The notes beneath the pieces are model-generated. The model was not told the DNA's origin. It worked only from the letters and a program-made list of their open reading frames with translations, and made no database searches. A stretch of 64,000 nt of DNA from Corynebacterium sp. 21KM1197 (GTDB lineage: Bacteria > Actinomycetota > Actinomycetes > Mycobacteriales > Mycobacteriaceae), in contig NZ_CP123907.1 in assembly GCF_033783015.1 (NCBI RefSeq), forward strand, positions 1,116,001 through 1,180,000. The letters are read 5' to 3'. Of this stretch, positions 34,605 through 43,846 are shown piece by piece. The stretch's first letter is position 1; each line of letters opens with the position of its first letter. Position numbers and translations under genes: made by a program.

Positions 34605-35925
34605 GATGTTCCTCCATATAGGCGATCAGTTCCTCCACCCGGGGATCTGCGGCGGCAAAGGGATCGCCCAGCTCGATGAACTGCGGCTCGGGGCGATTGA
34701 CCTTGAGCCGCAGCCAGTCCGCGGTGACGGGGGCCTCTAGTTCCCGCGCCCGGGAAAGGAACTCCCCGCGTAACTTTGCCCTGGTGCTCTGCGGCGGGGT
34801 GTCCTGGGCCAGGCGCACCTCCTCCTCGGTGCTCCACCGCCTGATGAGCCCCTTGGCCTCCAGCACGCGGGCCAGGCCCCGGCCGGGGCGAATATCGTGA
34901 TAGGCCAGGTTGATCTGGGCCAGGCGCGGGTGCTCCCAGCCGCAATCCAAGCGCTGGCGGTAGCGCTGAAGCAGGGAGTACTTGATGGCCCAGTCGATCT
35001 CCCGATCAATGCCGGAGTAATCCCCGGTTTCCAGGGCCTCAAGGGTGCGCTGCCATAGATCCACCACCGCGCGCAGGTGCTGATCCTCGGGGCGCTGCCC
35101 CAACCATTCCTCGGCGGCCCCGCACAGCGCCGATTGCAGTTCCAGCGCGGTGAGCGTGGAGCCATCGGTGAGCGTGAGTGGGGCGCGGGCGCTCTTATTC
35201 ACCGCGCGGATTGCGGCGATGGGATCGGCCAACTCCCAATCCGGCAGCGGGTACCCCTCCTCCATCATTTCCAGCACCAGGAGGGCTGAGCCCACCTTGA
35301 GCGCGAGGGTGGGCTCGGCCATCGCGGAATCCCCCACGATCACGTGCAGACGGCGATACCGCGTGGAATCCGCGTGCGGCTCATCGCGGGTATTGATGAT
35401 GGGCCGCGAGCGCGTGGTGGCCGAGGAAACCCCCTCCCACACCTGCTCGGCGCGCTGGGAGAAGCGAAAGCCGCCGTCGATATTCCCGGCCCCGCAGATG
35501 ATCTGCCGGGTGACCATGAAGGCCAGCAGTTGGCGACCCAGAGTTTTGAGCACCGTGCCCCGGCTAATCAGGTAGTTCTCGTGGCAGCCATAGGAATTGC
35601 CCACGGAATCCAGATTGTTCTTGAAAAGGTAGATCGGGGTGCCCAGGGATTCCTCCGCGCGGCGGGCGAGATTATCCACCACAGCGTCTCCGGCGCGCTC
35701 GTGGGCGATGAGTTGCGGGAGGCTATCGCATTCCGCCGTGGCGATCTCCGGGTGCGCCCCCACGTCGAGGTAGAGGCGCGAGGCGTTGCGCAGGAACACG
35801 TTAGAACTGGAATATTCCTCCACCACGGGGCGGAAGAGTTCTCGGGCCAAGTCCTCGGGGCTTAATCCCCGCTGGCCGGTGCTGAGCCCGTATTCCGTTT
35901 CTATGCCAAAGATCCTGCGGAGCAT
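34591..35925 (-). CDS. pafA: Pup ligase PafA
   Basis: 444 residues. IFGIETEYGLS begins the glutamine-synthetase-like fold; RLYLDVGAHPEIATAEC carries the catalytic Asp (about residue 54), PIYLFKNNLDSVGNSYGCHENYL and [23 protein letters not shown] line the ATP and Pup sites. PafA joins the C-terminal glutamate of Pup to lysines of target proteins using ATP. The N-terminal extension found in some corynebacterial PafA is short here. It follows pup by 5 bp. Confidence 0.95.
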   Translation of the reverse strand: MLRRIFGIETEYGLSTGQRGLSPEDLARELFRPVVEEYSSSNVFLRNASRLYLDVGAHPEIATAECDSLPQLIAHERAGDAVVDNLARRAEESLGTPIYLFKNNLDSVGNSYGCHENYLISRGTVLKTLGRQLLAFMVTRQIICGAGNIDGGFRFSQRAEQVWEGVSSATTRSRPIINTRDEPHADSTRYRRLHVIVGDSAMAEPTLALKVGSALLVLEMMEEGYPLPDWELADPIAAIRAVNKSARAPLTLTDGSTLTALELQSALCGAAEEWLGQRPEDQHLRAVVDLWQRTLEALETGDYSGIDREIDWAIKYSLLQRYRQRLDCGWEHPRLAQINLAYHDIRPGRGLARVLEAKGLIRRWSTEEEVRLAQDTPPQSTRAKLRGEFLSRARELEAPVTADWLRLKVNRPEPQFIELGDPFAAADPRVEELIAYMEEHHGHA

Positions 35926-35930
35926 GGGCG

Positions 35931-36122
35931 CTACTGGCCCCCCTTCTGAACGTAGGAGTTCACGAACTCCTCGGCATTATCCTCCAGGAGGCCGTCGATC
36001 TCATGGAGGAGATCGTCGGTGCCCTGGGTGTTGATCTGCACCTGGGCGGCCGCAAAGGCATCGTCGCCCGGCTCGCCCTGGTTGCCGCCGGAGTTGCGGT
36101 GAAGATGAGTGTGCTCGGACAA
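35931..36122 (-). CDS. pup: prokaryotic ubiquitin-like protein Pup
   Basis: 63 residues, disordered and acidic, with a coiled region (DDLLHEIDGLLEDNAEEFVNS) that binds the Arc/Mpa coiled coil and the C-terminal motif GGQ. The terminal Gln must be deamidated by Dop before ligation. The start codon is TTG 36122, placed eight bases after AAGGAG. It lies between dop and pafA, 13 and 5 bp from them. Confidence 0.96.
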   Translation of the reverse strand: MSEHTHLHRNSGGNQGEPGDDAFAAAQVQINTQGTDDLLHEIDGLLEDNAEEFVNSYVQKGGQ

Positions 36123-36135
36123 GGAAAACTCTCCT

Positions 36136-37644
36136 TTACTGGTAGTGATGGACGGGGTATCCGCGATCGCGGAGGGCAGAAAGGACCTCGGCCGCGCTGG
36201 TGGCCCGGGCCAGGAGATCGCTCACCTCGGCCTCGGTGAGGGTGTGCACCTCCGGCATGGAAAGGCGCTGGTCATCCAGGGCTAAGGATTGCCAACTCGC
36301 GGCGGCGATCTCCTCCGGGAAGCGGCTCAATACCTGCCCGCGCAGCCAGGCTCGCGATTCCGGCGGCGGCGCGGTGGTGGCGCGGGTGATATCCCGGGGA
36401 TCAAGCAGGGTGCGCATACGCCCCTTGCGCACCAGGGCGCTATACAGGCTGCGCTGGGGATCGACGTCGCTGTATTGCAGGTCGATCAGGCGCAGCCGGG
36501 GATCGTGGGGCGCCGCCCCGCGCTGTTGGTAGGAGCGAATCAGCGCGTACTTGGCCACCCAATCCAGCAGGTGCGCGGCCGCCATGGGATCGCGGCCAAG
36601 CAGGGCTGCTGCCTCGTCCCAGGCTTTGAGAACGCGATTATCCACCTCGGTGCGGGGACGCACGCGCTCCCGGTAGTGGCCCAGGATTTCCAGCGCGGTG
36701 AGTTCCCGGCCGTCCTTGAGCGCCAGGCGGGTGCTCAGGGTGAGGTCCTGGGAGACGCGGGTGAGATCCCCCACGGGATCGCACAGGCGCAGGTCGTGGA
36801 AGTCCACTCCTGCCTCGATAGCGTCGATCACCAGGGAGGTCATGCCCAGTTTCAGCAGGGTGGAGGTGTGCGAGCGGTTGGCGTCGCCCACGATCACGTG
36901 CAGGCGGCCGTAGCGCTCGGCGTCCGCGTGGGGCTCGTCGCGGGTGTTGATGATCCCGCGATTGAGCGTGGTTTCCAGGGAAACCTCCTGGCGGAAGTAA
37001 TCGGCGCGCTGGGAGATCTGAAAGCGATCCTCCTGGCTCTCCTCGCCCACCCCCATGCGCCCGGCCCCTACCAGCACCTGGCGGGTGACAAAGAAGGGAA
37101 TGAGGGCCTGGCTGAGTTCCTCGAAGTCCGTGACGCGGGAATAAAGATAGTTCTCATGGGCCCCGTAGGAGGCACCCTTGCCGTCCACGTTGTTCTTGTA
37201 GATCTTCAGCGGTGGGCAGGGCTCGTGGCCCTGGAGCACGGAGTCCCCTTGATCGGTGAACCCTTGCACGTCTTGGATCGCTTGGTGGATGATGGCGTCT
37301 CCGGCGGCGTCGTAGAGCATGGCCTGCCAGGCGTTGGCGCACTCCGGGGAGGAATACTCCGGGTGGGCGTGATCGACGTAGAGCCGCGCGCCATTGCCCA
37401 GCATGACGTTGGCCACGCCCACCGCGTCCGGGTCCACCACGGGCACGGTGTGATAGCGGCGCAGGTCAAAGCCCCTGGTATCGCGCAGGGGGGATTCGTC
37501 CTGATAATCCCAGCGGGAGCGGGCCCCCGTGTGCAGCGCGGCGTAGGCCACCACCGCGTGCGTGGAGGTGATGATGGGACTCAGCCCGGGATCGCTGGGC
37601 GTGGCGATCCCGTATTCCGTCTCAGTTCCCAGGAATCGTGCCAT
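36136..37644 (-). CDS. dop: Pup deamidase/depupylase Dop
   Basis: 502 residues. [33 protein letters not shown] (with the catalytic Asp) and [18 protein letters not shown] are the Dop versions of the PafA motifs; the insertion after residue 40 (the Dop loop) is present. Dop converts the C-terminal Gln of Pup to Glu and removes Pup from tagged proteins. I chose ATG 37644, the conserved [12 protein letters not shown] start; the frame also allows 37656. The start overlaps the arc 3' end by 23 bp. Confidence 0.94.
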   Translation of the reverse strand: MARFLGTETEYGIATPSDPGLSPIITSTHAVVAYAALHTGARSRWDYQDESPLRDTRGFDLRRYHTVPVVDPDAVGVANVMLGNGARLYVDHAHPEYSSPECANAWQAMLYDAAGDAIIHQAIQDVQGFTDQGDSVLQGHEPCPPLKIYKNNVDGKGASYGAHENYLYSRVTDFEELSQALIPFFVTRQVLVGAGRMGVGEESQEDRFQISQRADYFRQEVSLETTLNRGIINTRDEPHADAERYGRLHVIVGDANRSHTSTLLKLGMTSLVIDAIEAGVDFHDLRLCDPVGDLTRVSQDLTLSTRLALKDGRELTALEILGHYRERVRPRTEVDNRVLKAWDEAAALLGRDPMAAAHLLDWVAKYALIRSYQQRGAAPHDPRLRLIDLQYSDVDPQRSLYSALVRKGRMRTLLDPRDITRATTAPPPESRAWLRGQVLSRFPEEIAAASWQSLALDDQRLSMPEVHTLTEAEVSDLLARATSAAEVLSALRDRGYPVHHYQ

Positions 37645-39184
37645 GACTCTCACCATATCGGAGAGCGCGGGCCTCGATCACGCGGGCGTCCTTGCGCCCG
37701 ATGATCCGCGACCACTCCTCCGGGTTGGAGGTATTGGGCAGGTCCTCGCTCTCGCGCTGCTCCGTGGCCACCGCTTCCCGCATGTGCGCGGCGGTGATAC
37801 CCGCCTGGGAGGCACCCGCCAGGTGCTCCTTGATGGCGATCTTCTTGGCCCGATCCACCACGTTGGAGATCATCGCCCCGGAGGTAAAGTCACCGTAATG
37901 CAGCACCGCCGTGCCGCCATCGCTCAAGGTCAGTTCCACATAGGGGCGCGGGGCGAACATCTCTGCCACTGCGGCCTCGATGAGTTCCTCCGGGGGCTGG
38001 GCCACGGGAATATCCCCGGTTACGTAGCGGCGGAAAATATCGCGGGCGGCATCGGGGCCGGGGCGCTCGATGCGGATCTTCACGTCCAGGCGGCCGGGGC
38101 GCAGGATCGCGGGATCAATTAACTCCTCCCGGTTGGTGGCCCCGATGACGATCACGTTGTGCAGGCTCTCCACCCCGTCCAGTTCCGTGAGCAACTGCGG
38201 GACGATGGTGGTCTCCACGTCCGAGCTGCGCCCGGAGCCACGGGTGCGGAACAGCGATTCCATCTCATCGAAGAAGATGATCACCGGCCTACCCCCGGAG
38301 GCCAACTCCCGGGCGCGCTCGAAGATCGTGCGGATCTGCCGCTCCGTCTCGCCCACGTATTTATTGAGCAGTTCCGGGCCCTTGACGTTAAAGAAGTACG
38401 CGGCCGAGCCGCCGCGCCGGGAAAGGGAATGGGCCACGGCCTTGGCGATCAGCGTCTTGCCGCAGCCGGGCGGGCCGTAGAGCAGCACGCCCTTGGGTGG
38501 GCGCAGATCGTAGGCGGCATAGAGTTCCGGGTGGCTAAAGGGCAGTTCCACGGCGTCGTGAATCTGCTCGATCTGGGCGTCGAGCCCCCCGATGTCCTGG
38601 TAGGTGACGTCGGGCACCTCCTCTAGGGAGAGTTGCGCCACCTCGGAGCGAGGCACCACCTCGAAGCCATAGGCGGACTTGGGATCGTAGATCAGCGTAT
38701 CGCCCACCTTGGGCGGGTGCTCCAGCAGCGGGCTGGCTAGGCGGATCACCTGCTGATCCCCGGTGGAATCCTCCACCACCGCCCGGTGGCGGCCCAGCAG
38801 TTGCACGATGGTGGCTAACTCGCCGGTGCTGCGGAAGTCCGTGGCCTCTAGCAGTTGGTGCCCCTGCCCCAGGCGCACCTCCACGCCGGGCATGAGATCG
38901 GCCAGACACACCATCGGGGACATCGGCACCCGCAGCCGCCGCCCCTGGCTCATGATCTCCGCCGAGGAGCCATCGTCCGAGCGGCCCAGGAACGTCCCGT
39001 AGGTGGACGGCGGGGCGGCCATCTCCTCGATCTGCTGGTACAGGTTGGAGAGCTTATCCCTGGAGGACTTCAGCATCTCCGCCAGTTTGGCGTTGCGCTC
39101 CCCCAGGTATTTGTTATTGCGCTTGAGCTCCTTGACCTCATCGGCAAGATCAATCAACCGGGCGTCGGGACGTGGGCTGCTCAT
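37622..39184 (-). CDS. arc: AAA ATPase forming ring-shaped complexes (ARC/Mpa)
   Basis: 520 residues. An N-terminal coiled coil (about 8-55), two OB-like interdomains (58-190) and an AAA module with Walker [14 protein letters not shown], Walker [12 protein letters not shown] and [15 protein letters not shown]. It unfolds pupylated proteins. The C-terminus ends [10 protein letters not shown] and lacks the penultimate Tyr (GQYL) with which mycobacterial Mpa docks to the 20S core, consistent with the absence of prcBA here. TAGGCT lies six bases upstream of ATG, so the pup operon mRNA is probably leaderless. Confidence 0.95.
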   Translation of the reverse strand: MSSPRPDARLIDLADEVKELKRNNKYLGERNAKLAEMLKSSRDKLSNLYQQIEEMAAPPSTYGTFLGRSDDGSSAEIMSQGRRLRVPMSPMVCLADLMPGVEVRLGQGHQLLEATDFRSTGELATIVQLLGRHRAVVEDSTGDQQVIRLASPLLEHPPKVGDTLIYDPKSAYGFEVVPRSEVAQLSLEEVPDVTYQDIGGLDAQIEQIHDAVELPFSHPELYAAYDLRPPKGVLLYGPPGCGKTLIAKAVAHSLSRRGGSAAYFFNVKGPELLNKYVGETERQIRTIFERARELASGGRPVIIFFDEMESLFRTRGSGRSSDVETTIVPQLLTELDGVESLHNVIVIGATNREELIDPAILRPGRLDVKIRIERPGPDAARDIFRRYVTGDIPVAQPPEELIEAAVAEMFAPRPYVELTLSDGGTAVLHYGDFTSGAMISNVVDRAKKIAIKEHLAGASQAGITAAHMREAVATEQRESEDLPNTSNPEEWSRIIGRKDARVIEARALRYGESHGTIPGN

Positions 39185-39190
39185 GTGTCT

Positions 39191-39196
39191 AGCCTA
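39191..39196 (-). promoter_or_regulatory. -10 element of arc and the pup operon (leaderless)
   Basis: TAGGCT on the minus strand, 6 nt before ATG 39184; a second TAGGCT overlaps its upstream edge at 39196-39201. Confidence 0.55.
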
Positions 39197-39213
39197 GCCT
39201 AAGCAAAAAATGC

Positions 39214-40050
39214 CTATCGACGCGCCTTGCGTTGCGGTCTGGGGGGCGTGACCCCATCGGCCAGGCGACGCGCGCTCACCAGGAACGCCGTGTGCGCATT
39301 CATGCGGTGCTCGGGCCGGGTGGCCAGGCCCTCCACCCGCCAATCGCGCACCAGGGATTCCCAGGCGCGCGGCTCGGCAAAGCACTTGAGTTCCCGGATC
39401 GTCTCCATCGTGTTCATTAACTGCGGCACGGTGGCCACGTACGTCATCAGCACGCCGCCGGGAATCAGGAGGTCACGGGCGGTACCCAAAAAGTGCCAGG
39501 GCTCCACCATGTCCAGGATGATCCGATCCACCGGTCCACCCAGGTCCTCGGTGCGCACCTCTCCAAAGTCCCCCAGGCGCGGGTGCCAGTTGGCCGGGCG
39601 CTGGCCAAAGTACTCGTCCACGTTGTTCTCGGCGTACTCTAGGTGATCCTTGCGGATCTCGTAGGAGAACACCTCCCCCTTCTCCCCCACGGCCCGCAGC
39701 AGGGCCATCGAGAGCGCCCCGGAGCCCGCCCCGGCCTCCAGCACCCGCGCGCCGGGGAAAATATCGCCCTCCACCAAGATCTGGGCGGCGTCCTTGGGAT
39801 AAATCACCGCCGCGCCGCGCGGCATGGAGAGCACGTGATCCACCAGCAGGTGCCGGAAGAGCAGGAACTCGCTGCCCTGCACCGAGCGCACCACGCTGCC
39901 CTCGTCAAGGCCGATGATGTCATCGTGGAAGATCTGCCCCTTGTGGGTGTGGAACACCCCGCCTTGGGTGAGCACGATGGTAAAGTGCCGCCGCTTGGCG
40001 TCGGTAAGCTGAACGCGATCACCGGGCTGGAAAGGGCCGGAATAGGCCAT
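39214..40050 (-). CDS. trmI: tRNA (adenine-58-N1)-methyltransferase
   Basis: 278 residues. An N-terminal beta domain (FQPGDRVQLTDAKRRHFTIVL) is followed by a Rossmann methyltransferase with motif I VLEAGAGSGALSMAL, KDHLEYAENN and DRIILDMVEPWHFL. It methylates A58 in the T-loop of tRNAs as a tetramer. It often flanks arc in actinobacteria. AAGGAGG precedes ATG. Its last codons and TAG stop fall in a variant of the recurrent 13-mer (GCGTCGATAGGC, 39213-39224). Confidence 0.94.
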   Translation of the reverse strand: MAYSGPFQPGDRVQLTDAKRRHFTIVLTQGGVFHTHKGQIFHDDIIGLDEGSVVRSVQGSEFLLFRHLLVDHVLSMPRGAAVIYPKDAAQILVEGDIFPGARVLEAGAGSGALSMALLRAVGEKGEVFSYEIRKDHLEYAENNVDEYFGQRPANWHPRLGDFGEVRTEDLGGPVDRIILDMVEPWHFLGTARDLLIPGGVLMTYVATVPQLMNTMETIRELKCFAEPRAWESLVRDWRVEGLATRPEHRMNAHTAFLVSARRLADGVTPPRPQRKARR

Positions 40051-40080
40051 GAGGGGTGCTCCTCCTTGAAGGCTGGGTAC

Positions 40081-41301
40081 TTAACTGTTGATCAAGTATG
40101 CCTCAAGGGCCTCGCGGAACCACACCATGTCCTGCGCCCCGCACACCTCGCGGGCCGAGTGCATGGACAGCAGCGGTACGCCCACATCCACCGTGTCAAT
40201 GCCCAGGCGGGTGGCGGAGATGGGGCCGATGGTGGAGCCGCAGGGCACCGCGTTATTGCCCGCGAATACTTGCGACGGCACCCCGGCGGCCTCGCAGCAA
40301 CGCCGCCACATCGCCGTGGTGGTGGCAGTGGAGGCATAGCGCTGATTGGCGTTGATCTTGGTCACCGGGCCGTGACCCAGCAGGGGGTGGTGCTCGGAAT
40401 CGTGCTTCTCCGGGTAATTGGGGTGTACCGCGTGCGCGGCATCGGCGGAGACCATCGTGGAGCGCGCATACATCGGGCGGGGATCAAGCCCGCAGGCCTC
40501 CGCAATGCGATCGAGCACCTCGCCCAGCAGCGGCCCGGCCGCCCCGCGCGTGCTCGCGCTGCCCACCTCCTCGTGGTCGAAGGCAGCCAGCAGCCAGATG
40601 TCGGTGCCCGCCTCCCCGGAGGCCACTGCCCCCTGGAGCGCGCGCATACCCGCGTACACCGAGGTCAGGTTGTCCAGCCTGCTCGCCGCCAGCAGATCCC
40701 CGCTGAGGCGGCCCGGCTGGGCGTCGGCAAGTATAAGCCAGTGCCCAAAAATGTCGTGGGGCTCCACCCCTGCAGCCTGGGCGATGACCTCGCTGACCGT
40801 GGCGTCCTCCACCGTGAGTATGGGCTGCACGTGGGTTTGACGGTTGATCTCCGCGTCCCGGTCGAGGTGAATGGCCAGGCGGGGAATCCGCAGCACCGGC
40901 TCCGTGTGGATCAGGGTGCTGGAACCATCGGCCAGCACCACCTCCCCGGCCAGGAATAGTTCCCGATCAAACCAAGAGGAGAGCAGCGGTCCGCCGTAGA
41001 CCTCCACCCCGGCCTGGGGCCACCCCGCCGAGCGGCGCTCCGGCTGGGGCTTGAGCACAAAGCCGGGAGAATCCGTGTGCGCCCCGATGATCCGCACCCC
41101 GGAATCCGGGCCCACCTCCTCGGGAATCCACCAGGCCAACACCGCCCCGCCCCGGCGCAGCACGTAACCCCCGGCGGGCAACTCCCAGGTGGTGGCCGGG
41201 TCTACCGGGCTAAAGCCCAGGCGGCGCTCCACCTCCCTGGCCGCGTGGGCCGCGCTCGGGGAGGCGGCGAGGAAATCCAGGAAATCTGCGCTCTCATTCA
41301 T
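40081..41301 (-). CDS. M18-family aminopeptidase
   Basis: 406 residues. Metal ligands of the M18 family are visible: His in IIGAHTDSPGF, Asp in AASRLDNLTS, Glu pair in FDHEEVGS, Asp in MVSADAAHA and His in LLSMHSAREVCG. These tetrahedral cytosolic enzymes remove acidic or other N-terminal residues from peptides and could complete degradation of unfolded proteins. The start is ATG 41301 with AGAGGG upstream. It is divergent from the RecB-type nuclease gene. Confidence 0.93.
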   Translation of the reverse strand: MNESADFLDFLAASPSAAHAAREVERRLGFSPVDPATTWELPAGGYVLRRGGAVLAWWIPEEVGPDSGVRIIGAHTDSPGFVLKPQPERRSAGWPQAGVEVYGGPLLSSWFDRELFLAGEVVLADGSSTLIHTEPVLRIPRLAIHLDRDAEINRQTHVQPILTVEDATVSEVIAQAAGVEPHDIFGHWLILADAQPGRLSGDLLAASRLDNLTSVYAGMRALQGAVASGEAGTDIWLLAAFDHEEVGSASTRGAAGPLLGEVLDRIAEACGLDPRPMYARSTMVSADAAHAVHPNYPEKHDSEHHPLLGHGPVTKINANQRYASTATTTAMWRRCCEAAGVPSQVFAGNNAVPCGSTIGPISATRLGIDTVDVGVPLLSMHSAREVCGAQDMVWFREALEAYLINS

Positions 41302-41321
41302 GCCCTCTAGTCAATCATGAT

Positions 41322-41327
41322 TAGGCT
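41322..41327 (+). promoter_or_regulatory. -10 element of the RecB-type nuclease gene (leaderless)
   Basis: TAGGCT, 8 nt before ATG 41336; no Shine-Dalgarno sequence. Confidence 0.5.
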
Positions 41328-41335
41328 GATAACCC

Positions 41336-42139
41336 ATGAGTTCTCCGGCCCTCTCCCCCTCGCGCGCCAACGATTATCAGCAATGCCCGCTGCTCTATCG
41401 CTTCCGGGCCATTGATAAACTCCCCGAACCCTCCACGGTGGCCCAGGTCAAGGGGACCCTCGTGCATGCGGTGCTGGAGGAGATGCACGCCTGGCCCCGC
41501 GAGGAACGCTCCTACCCGGCGGCCGTCAAGCGGCTCAAGCCGCACTGGGAGCGCATGTGCGCCGAGGACGCGGAACTCACCGAACTCGTGCCCGAGGAAT
41601 ACCCCTTCCTGGTGGAGTGCCGCACCCTGCTCAAGGGCTACTTCATGATGGAAAACCCCCAAGGCTTTGACGCGCACGCCTGCGAGCAGTACGTGGGAAC
41701 CACCCTGCCCAACGGGGTGCCGGTGCGAGGCTTCATCGACCGCATCGACATCGCCCCCACCGGGCAGGTGCGCGTGGTGGACTATAAGACCGGCAAGAAG
41801 CCCCTGCCGCGCTACGCTCAGAGCGCGCAGTTCCAGATGCGCTTTTATGCCCTGGTGTACTGGCGGCTGCACGGGCGTATCCCCGATCAACTGCGCCTGA
41901 TGTACCTCAAGGTGCACGATGACATGCTGCTCTCCCCCTCCAAGGAGGAACTGGAGTACTTTGAGCGCGACCTCGCCCGCCTGTGGGAGGCCATCCTCCG
42001 CGACGGGCAGGACGGCACCTTTGCGCCTAAGACCTCCAAGCTCTGCGGCTGGTGTTCCTTCCAGGAATACTGCCCCGCCTTCGGCGGCACCCCGCCGGAG
42101 TACCCCGGTTGGCCCTCCGGGGCTAGTTCGGCCTCCTGA
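41336..42139 (+). CDS. RecB/Cas4-type PD-(D/E)XK exonuclease
   Basis: 267 residues. SPSRANDYQQCPLLYRFR at the N-terminus, GTLVHAVLEEM, RGFIDRIDI and VRVVDYKTGKKP form the PD-(D/E)XK nuclease core (Asp, then Asp-x-Lys). One Cys near residue 17 and a terminal trio in KLCGWCSFQEYCP match the four-cysteine iron-sulfur cluster that staples AddB/Cas4-like nucleases. There is no CRISPR array or AddA/RecD partner nearby, so a stand-alone DNA-repair role is likely. It converges with fhs. Confidence 0.9.
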   Translation: MSSPALSPSRANDYQQCPLLYRFRAIDKLPEPSTVAQVKGTLVHAVLEEMHAWPREERSYPAAVKRLKPHWERMCAEDAELTELVPEEYPFLVECRTLLKGYFMMENPQGFDAHACEQYVGTTLPNGVPVRGFIDRIDIAPTGQVRVVDYKTGKKPLPRYAQSAQFQMRFYALVYWRLHGRIPDQLRLMYLKVHDDMLLSPSKEELEYFERDLARLWEAILRDGQDGTFAPKTSKLCGWCSFQEYCPAFGGTPPEYPGWPSGASSAS

Positions 42140-42157
42140 GCAGCCCCGAGCGGCGGC

Positions 42158-43804
42158 CTAGAACAACCCGCTGATGGTGCCATCCGGTGCCATGTCGATG
42201 GCATTAGCCGCGGGCTTCTTGGGCAACCCCGGCATGGTCATCACGTCTCCGGTGAGCACCACCACGAAGCCCGCCCCGGTGCGCGGCAGCAACTCACGCA
42301 CGTGCAGCGTGTGCCCCTCCGGGGCCCCGAGAGCGGCGGGATCATCGCTGAAGGAGTACTGGGTCTTGGAGATGCACACCGGCATTCGATCCCACCCGTG
42401 GCGGCGCAGGCGCTCAAGGTCCTTCTTGGCGCGCGGCGAGAACTCCACCGCGCTGGCCCCGTAGATCTCCCGGGCGATGGTGGCGATGGATTCCGCCACC
42501 CCCTCCTGGGGATCGTAGAGCGGGTGGGAGCCCTCGCCGAGGGTATCCATCACCGCGCTGGCGAGGTCGGCGGCACCCGCCCCGCCCTTGGCCCACACCT
42601 CCACCTCGGAGAGTCGCACGCCCTGCTCGGCGGCCCACTGCGCCATCACCTCGCGCTCCGCCGGGGAATCCGCGCTAAAGAGATTCAGCGCCACCACCGG
42701 CTCCACGCCAAACTTGCGCACGTTACGCACGTGGCGCTCCAAGTTCACCAGGCCGCTTCGCAGCGCCTCGGTGTCCTCCACGGAGTAATCCTTGGCCCCG
42801 CCGTTGAACTTCAGGGAGCGAATGGTGGACACGATCACCGTGCCCGCCACATCCAGGCCGTAACGGGCCTTGATGTCAAAGAACTTCTCCGCGCCCAGGT
42901 CGGAGCCAAAACCGGCCTCCGTGACCACCACGTCCCCGCACTGCAAGGCGGTGCGGGTGGCCAGCAGCGTATTGCAGCCGTGGGCGATATTGGCAAAGGG
43001 GCCGCCGTGCACCAGGGCCGGGGTACCGCCCAGGGTTTGCACCAGGTTCGGGTGCAGGGCGTCCTTGAGCAGCACCGCGAGCGCGCCCTGGGCCTGCACG
43101 TCCGAGGCCGTCACCGGCTCCCCGGAGTAGGTATAACCCACGGTGATCCGGCCCAGGCGCTCCTTGAGGTCCGCGGCGTCCGTGGCCAGGCCGAGCACCG
43201 CCATGATCTCGCTGGCGGCGGTGATGGTAAAGCCCGTCTCCGTCGGAACGCCGTGGGCGCGGCCGCCCAGGCCCGTGATGACCCCGCGCAGGGAGCGATC
43301 ATTGACGTCCAGGCAGCGCTGCCAGGTCACCTGGCGGGGATCAATGCCCAGGGCGTTGCCCTGGTGGATGTGATTATCAATCAGGGCGGCCAGCGTATTG
43401 GTGGCCGCCGCGATAGCGTGAAAATCCCCCGTGAAGTGGAGGTTAATATCCTCCATCGGCACCACCTGGGAGTATCCCCCGCCCGCGGCACCGCCTTTGA
43501 TGCCCATGACCGGCCCCTGGGAGGGTTCGCGCAGCGCGGCGATGGAGTTGTATCCGGCCTGGCGCAGGGCGTCGGCAAGCCCGATGAGCACGGTGGACTT
43601 CCCCTCCCCCGCCGGGGTGGGCGACATGCCCGTGACCAGGACGAGCTTGCCGGGTTCGCGCTGCGGCAGGGCGCTCACGTCCACCTTGGCCTTGGTGGTG
43701 CCATAGGGAATCAGCGCGGCATCGGGAATCCCCGCGCGCCGGGCGATCTCCGTGATCGGTTCGAGTTGGTGCGCCTGGGCAATATCAACATCGGTGAGAG
43801 TCAT
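42158..43804 (-). CDS. fhs: formate-tetrahydrofolate ligase
   Basis: 548 residues. ATP-binding loop TPAGEGKSTVLIGL, AALREPSQGPVMGIKGGAAGGGYSQV (in two adjoining motifs) and LVHGGPFANIAHGCNT are invariant Fhs segments. It makes 10-formyl-tetrahydrofolate from formate, THF and ATP for purines and initiator formyl-Met. The protein has the usual length. TAGGCT stands 7 nt before ATG 43804, so it is probably leaderless. Confidence 0.97.
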   Translation of the reverse strand: MTLTDVDIAQAHQLEPITEIARRAGIPDAALIPYGTTKAKVDVSALPQREPGKLVLVTGMSPTPAGEGKSTVLIGLADALRQAGYNSIAALREPSQGPVMGIKGGAAGGGYSQVVPMEDINLHFTGDFHAIAAATNTLAALIDNHIHQGNALGIDPRQVTWQRCLDVNDRSLRGVITGLGGRAHGVPTETGFTITAASEIMAVLGLATDAADLKERLGRITVGYTYSGEPVTASDVQAQGALAVLLKDALHPNLVQTLGGTPALVHGGPFANIAHGCNTLLATRTALQCGDVVVTEAGFGSDLGAEKFFDIKARYGLDVAGTVIVSTIRSLKFNGGAKDYSVEDTEALRSGLVNLERHVRNVRKFGVEPVVALNLFSADSPAEREVMAQWAAEQGVRLSEVEVWAKGGAGAADLASAVMDTLGEGSHPLYDPQEGVAESIATIAREIYGASAVEFSPRAKKDLERLRRHGWDRMPVCISKTQYSFSDDPAALGAPEGHTLHVRELLPRTGAGFVVVLTGDVMTMPGLPKKPAANAIDMAPDGTISGLF

Positions 43805-43811
43805 AATCTTT

Positions 43812-43817
43812 AGCCTA
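43812..43817 (-). promoter_or_regulatory. -10 element of fhs (leaderless)
   Basis: TAGGCT on the minus strand, 7 nt before ATG 43804. A GC-rich hairpin (43819-43834) lies just upstream. Confidence 0.5.
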
Positions 43818-43846
43818 GCCGCGCGGGGGCGCGGAATGGGTGCTTT

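Noticed and set aside
41336-42139. Cas4 gene of a CRISPR system
   Set aside because: No array or other cas gene is in the window; stand-alone RecB-like nucleases of this form are common in actinobacteria.
43819-43834. CCGCGC/GCGCGG hairpin as a terminator of dcuA
   Set aside because: There is no T-run on either strand, and it sits against the fhs promoter.
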